A DNA stretch of 32,695 bases from SVMC01 sp045601345 (lineage in GTDB: Bacteria > Bacillota > Clostridia > Oscillospirales > Oscillospiraceae), in contig JAZRZL010000051.1 in the NCBI GenBank assembly GCA_045601345.1, positions 1 to 32,695 on the forward strand, in the 5' to 3' direction. The position numbers and the translations under genes were made by a program. The first letter of the stretch is position 1, and each line of letters begins with the position of its first letter. The notes under the pieces were generated by a model. It did not search any database. It had not been told where the DNA came from and worked only from the letters and a program-made list of their open reading frames with translations. Below, in pieces: positions 30,784 through 32,695 of the stretch.

Positions 30784-32568
30784 ATGTTATATCCGAGAAT
30801 TGGTATCAGACCGATTATTGATGGCAGATGGGGCGGCGTTCGGGAAAGTCTGGAAGAGCAGACCATGAACATGGCAAAGGCTGCAAAGACCCTGATTGAG
30901 CAGAAGCTCCGTTATCCCGATGGCACGCCCGTGCAGTGCGTGATCAGCAACACCACCATTGGCGGCGGTGCCGAGGCTGCAAAATGTGCCGAACAATTTT
31001 CCACGCAGAATGTAACGGCAACCCTTTCCGTAACGCCGTGCTGGTGCTACGGTACAGAGACCTTCGACATGGATCCCAATACGATCAAGGCCGTTTGGGG
31101 CTTCAACGGAACCGAGCGTCCGGGCGCTGTATATCTTGCAGCCGTCATGGCAGCCTATGCGCAAAGAGGAATGCCCGCCTTTTCGATCTACGGCCATGAT
31201 GTGAAGGATCAAAGCGACAGCGAAATTCCTGAGGATGTCGCGGAAAAGATCCTGCGCTTTGCCCGCTGTGCGGTAGCTGTTGGCTGGATGAAGAACAAGG
31301 CCTACGTCAACATCGGCGGCATTGCCATGGGCATTGCGGGCAGCTACTGCAATGCAGATATGTTCCAGAAGTACCTTGGCCTCCGCGCAGAGTGGGTGGA
31401 CATGAGCGAGGTGCTTCGCCGCATCACCCTTGAAATTTACGACCCCGAGGAATATGTACGCGCCATTTCCTGGATTCAGGCCAACTGCCCGGAAGGCTTT
31501 GACTGCAATGCCGGAAAGAACCTGCCGGAGATCATTCGCAAGTCCAAGGTCGTCTCTCCCGACAAGGATTGGGAATTCATTGCCAAGATGACCCTTGTGA
31601 TCCGGGACATTCTCTTTGGCAATTCGAAGCTGGATGAGCTGGGCTGGCACGAAGAGGCACTGGGCAAGAACGCAGTTGCAGGCGGCTTCCAGGGACAGAG
31701 AAACTGGACGGACTGGCTGCCCAATGCAGACTTTACAGAAGCTATTATGGCTTCCACCTTCGACTGGAACGGCCCGAAGATGCCGACACCCTTTGCCACG
31801 GAGAACGATACGCTCAATGGCATTTCCATGCTGCTGGGCACACTCGTTTCCAATTCTGCTCCCTGCTTCCATGATGTGCGCACCTATTGGAGCCCCGACT
31901 CCTGCGAAAGAGTCACCGGAGTGCGCCCGGAAGGCAAGGCTGCCAACGGATTTATTCACCTCATCAACTCCGGCGCTACCGCATTGGACGGCACCGGCAA
32001 GAGCGCACAGGCCGATGGCACCGGCTGCATGAAGAGCTTTTGGGAGATGACAGAGGAAGATATCGCTGCCTGCCTTGCTGCCACCGACTGGTGCAGAGCC
32101 AACTATGAATACTTCCGTGGCGGTGGCTTCTCCAGCCATTTCCGCTGCCGCAGTGAAATGCCGGTCACGATGCTCCGCGTGAATGTGATCGACGGTGTCG
32201 GCCCTGTGCTTCAGCTTGCTGAGGGCTATACGGTCGATCTGCCCGATGAAATCCATGCGACCATCGACAAGCGCACCGACCCCTCTTGGCCGACCACTTG
32301 GTTTGCCCCCATTCTCACGGGAGAGTGTGCCTTCAAGGATGTCTACAGCGTTATGGCCAATTGGGGTGCCAATCACGGCGTGACGGTCTACGGACACTGC
32401 GGTGCAGAGCTGCTTACATTAGCTGCCATGCTTCGCATCCCTGTCAATATGCATAACGTCAGCGAGGAACGCATTTTCCGTCCCCACACTTGGGCTGCTT
32501 TCGGAACCGAGGATACCCAAGCTGCCGATTACCGCGCATGCCAAACCTATGGTCCATTGTACAAGTAA
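30784..32568 (+). CDS. fucI: L-fucose isomerase
   Basis: The 594-residue product is full length for FucI and interconverts L-fucose and L-fuculose in the cytoplasm with Mn2+. Metal ligands Glu340 (FATENDTL), Asp364 (FHDVRTYWS) and His531 (GANHGV) fit the E. coli residues 337, 361 and 528 with a constant offset of three. The motif GFQGQRNWTDWLPN precedes them, and YGHCGAELLTLAAMLRIPV follows. The N-terminal RIGIRPIIDGR block is typical. AGGAGAGGATC precedes the ATG. It is the last gene of the operon (fucA-fucK-fucI) and is followed by a repeat element whose hairpin may terminate transcription. Confidence 0.96.
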   Translation: MLYPRIGIRPIIDGRWGGVRESLEEQTMNMAKAAKTLIEQKLRYPDGTPVQCVISNTTIGGGAEAAKCAEQFSTQNVTATLSVTPCWCYGTETFDMDPNTIKAVWGFNGTERPGAVYLAAVMAAYAQRGMPAFSIYGHDVKDQSDSEIPEDVAEKILRFARCAVAVGWMKNKAYVNIGGIAMGIAGSYCNADMFQKYLGLRAEWVDMSEVLRRITLEIYDPEEYVRAISWIQANCPEGFDCNAGKNLPEIIRKSKVVSPDKDWEFIAKMTLVIRDILFGNSKLDELGWHEEALGKNAVAGGFQGQRNWTDWLPNADFTEAIMASTFDWNGPKMPTPFATENDTLNGISMLLGTLVSNSAPCFHDVRTYWSPDSCERVTGVRPEGKAANGFIHLINSGATALDGTGKSAQADGTGCMKSFWEMTEEDIAACLAATDWCRANYEYFRGGGFSSHFRCRSEMPVTMLRVNVIDGVGPVLQLAEGYTVDLPDEIHATIDKRTDPSWPTTWFAPILTGECAFKDVYSVMANWGANHGVTVYGHCGAELLTLAAMLRIPVNMHNVSEERIFRPHTWAAFGTEDTQAADYRACQTYGPLYK

Positions 32569-32583
32569 AAACCAAAAACGATA

Positions 32584-32695
32584 AAGGGCAGCTCTAAAAA
32601 TTCAGCGTAAGTCAAGCTGCGAGGGATTTTTTCATCAAACACAACAAAAAACCGCAGGGAATACGGAATGTATTCCCTGCGATTTTTGTAAAATA
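32584..32695. repeat. Left part of the MITE-like element, cut by the window end
   Basis: This starts 15 bp after fucI. The edge AAGGGCAGCTCTAA (32584-32597) is the inverted match, with one mismatch, of 127-140. The shared AGCTGCGAGGGATTTTT is at 32615-32631. CGCAGGGAATAC (32653-32664) pairs perfectly with GTATTCCCTGCG (32670-32681) and flanking A/T runs extend the stem. With the following T-run (32683-32687) this hairpin could act as the terminator of the fucose operon. Confidence 0.7.

Noticed and set aside
30787..32397. 536-codon minus-strand frame
   Set aside because: It is antisense to fucI, which has all metal ligands in place.

Overview
The window looks like the chromosome of an anaerobic, gut-type member of the Clostridia, most likely Oscillospirales/Ruminococcaceae-like. 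The reasons are strong AGGAGG-type ribosome binding sites, TTGNNN/TATAAT promoters, a base composition near 50% GC in genes with AT-rich intergenic stretches, a clostridial-type tRNA-Ala, dispersed GC-rich palindromic repeats, and a fucose/mucin-glycan locus. Species was not determined. Both window ends fall inside copies of the same short inverted-repeat element, so the window may be a contig that broke at repeats.

Region 1 (about 190-9477, + strand) is a ten-gene operon for a multisubunit cation/proton antiporter of the Mrp/Mnh type. Its order is MrpE, F, G, an MbhD-like piece, an MbhE-MrpB fusion, MrpC and MrpD, followed by three more NuoL/M/N-type subunits. The first seven genes follow the order of the ion-translocating module of archaeal Mbh hydrogenases, but no hydrogenase or quinone-module gene is present.

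Region 2 (9478-13243, + strand) holds a small membrane protein and then a compact gene set that looks like an undescribed RiPP (ribosomally made, modified peptide) pathway. It contains an ER-type (Ser/His) S26 signal peptidase-like protein, a radical SAM/SPASM enzyme, a short 55-residue precursor-like peptide with two cysteines, and an HPr-kinase-like P-loop protein fused to a PqqD-type recognition domain. This is the best candidate for a new system.

Region 3 (13244-16976) has GC-rich palindromic repeats, a minus-strand FlaA1/CapD-type nucleotide-sugar 4,6-dehydratase, a small unknown gene and a tandem 109-bp palindromic repeat. Region 4 (16977-19816) has a sodium-coupled NSS-family transporter, a tRNA-Ala(GGC) with its own promoter and terminator, and about 970 bp without an intact gene, including a likely IS110 transposase remnant.

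Region 5 (19817-32568, + strand) links a 2,873-residue secreted surface protein with L-fucose catabolism. The giant protein has a signal peptide, two near-duplicate right-handed beta-helix modules resembling GH141, a LamG-like domain, Cys-rich repeats and three SLH anchoring domains. It is followed by L-fuculose-phosphate aldolase, a sugar kinase and L-fucose isomerase. The simplest reading is that the surface enzyme releases fucose from host or plant glycans and the three cytoplasmic enzymes degrade it. No fucose transporter or regulator is in the window.
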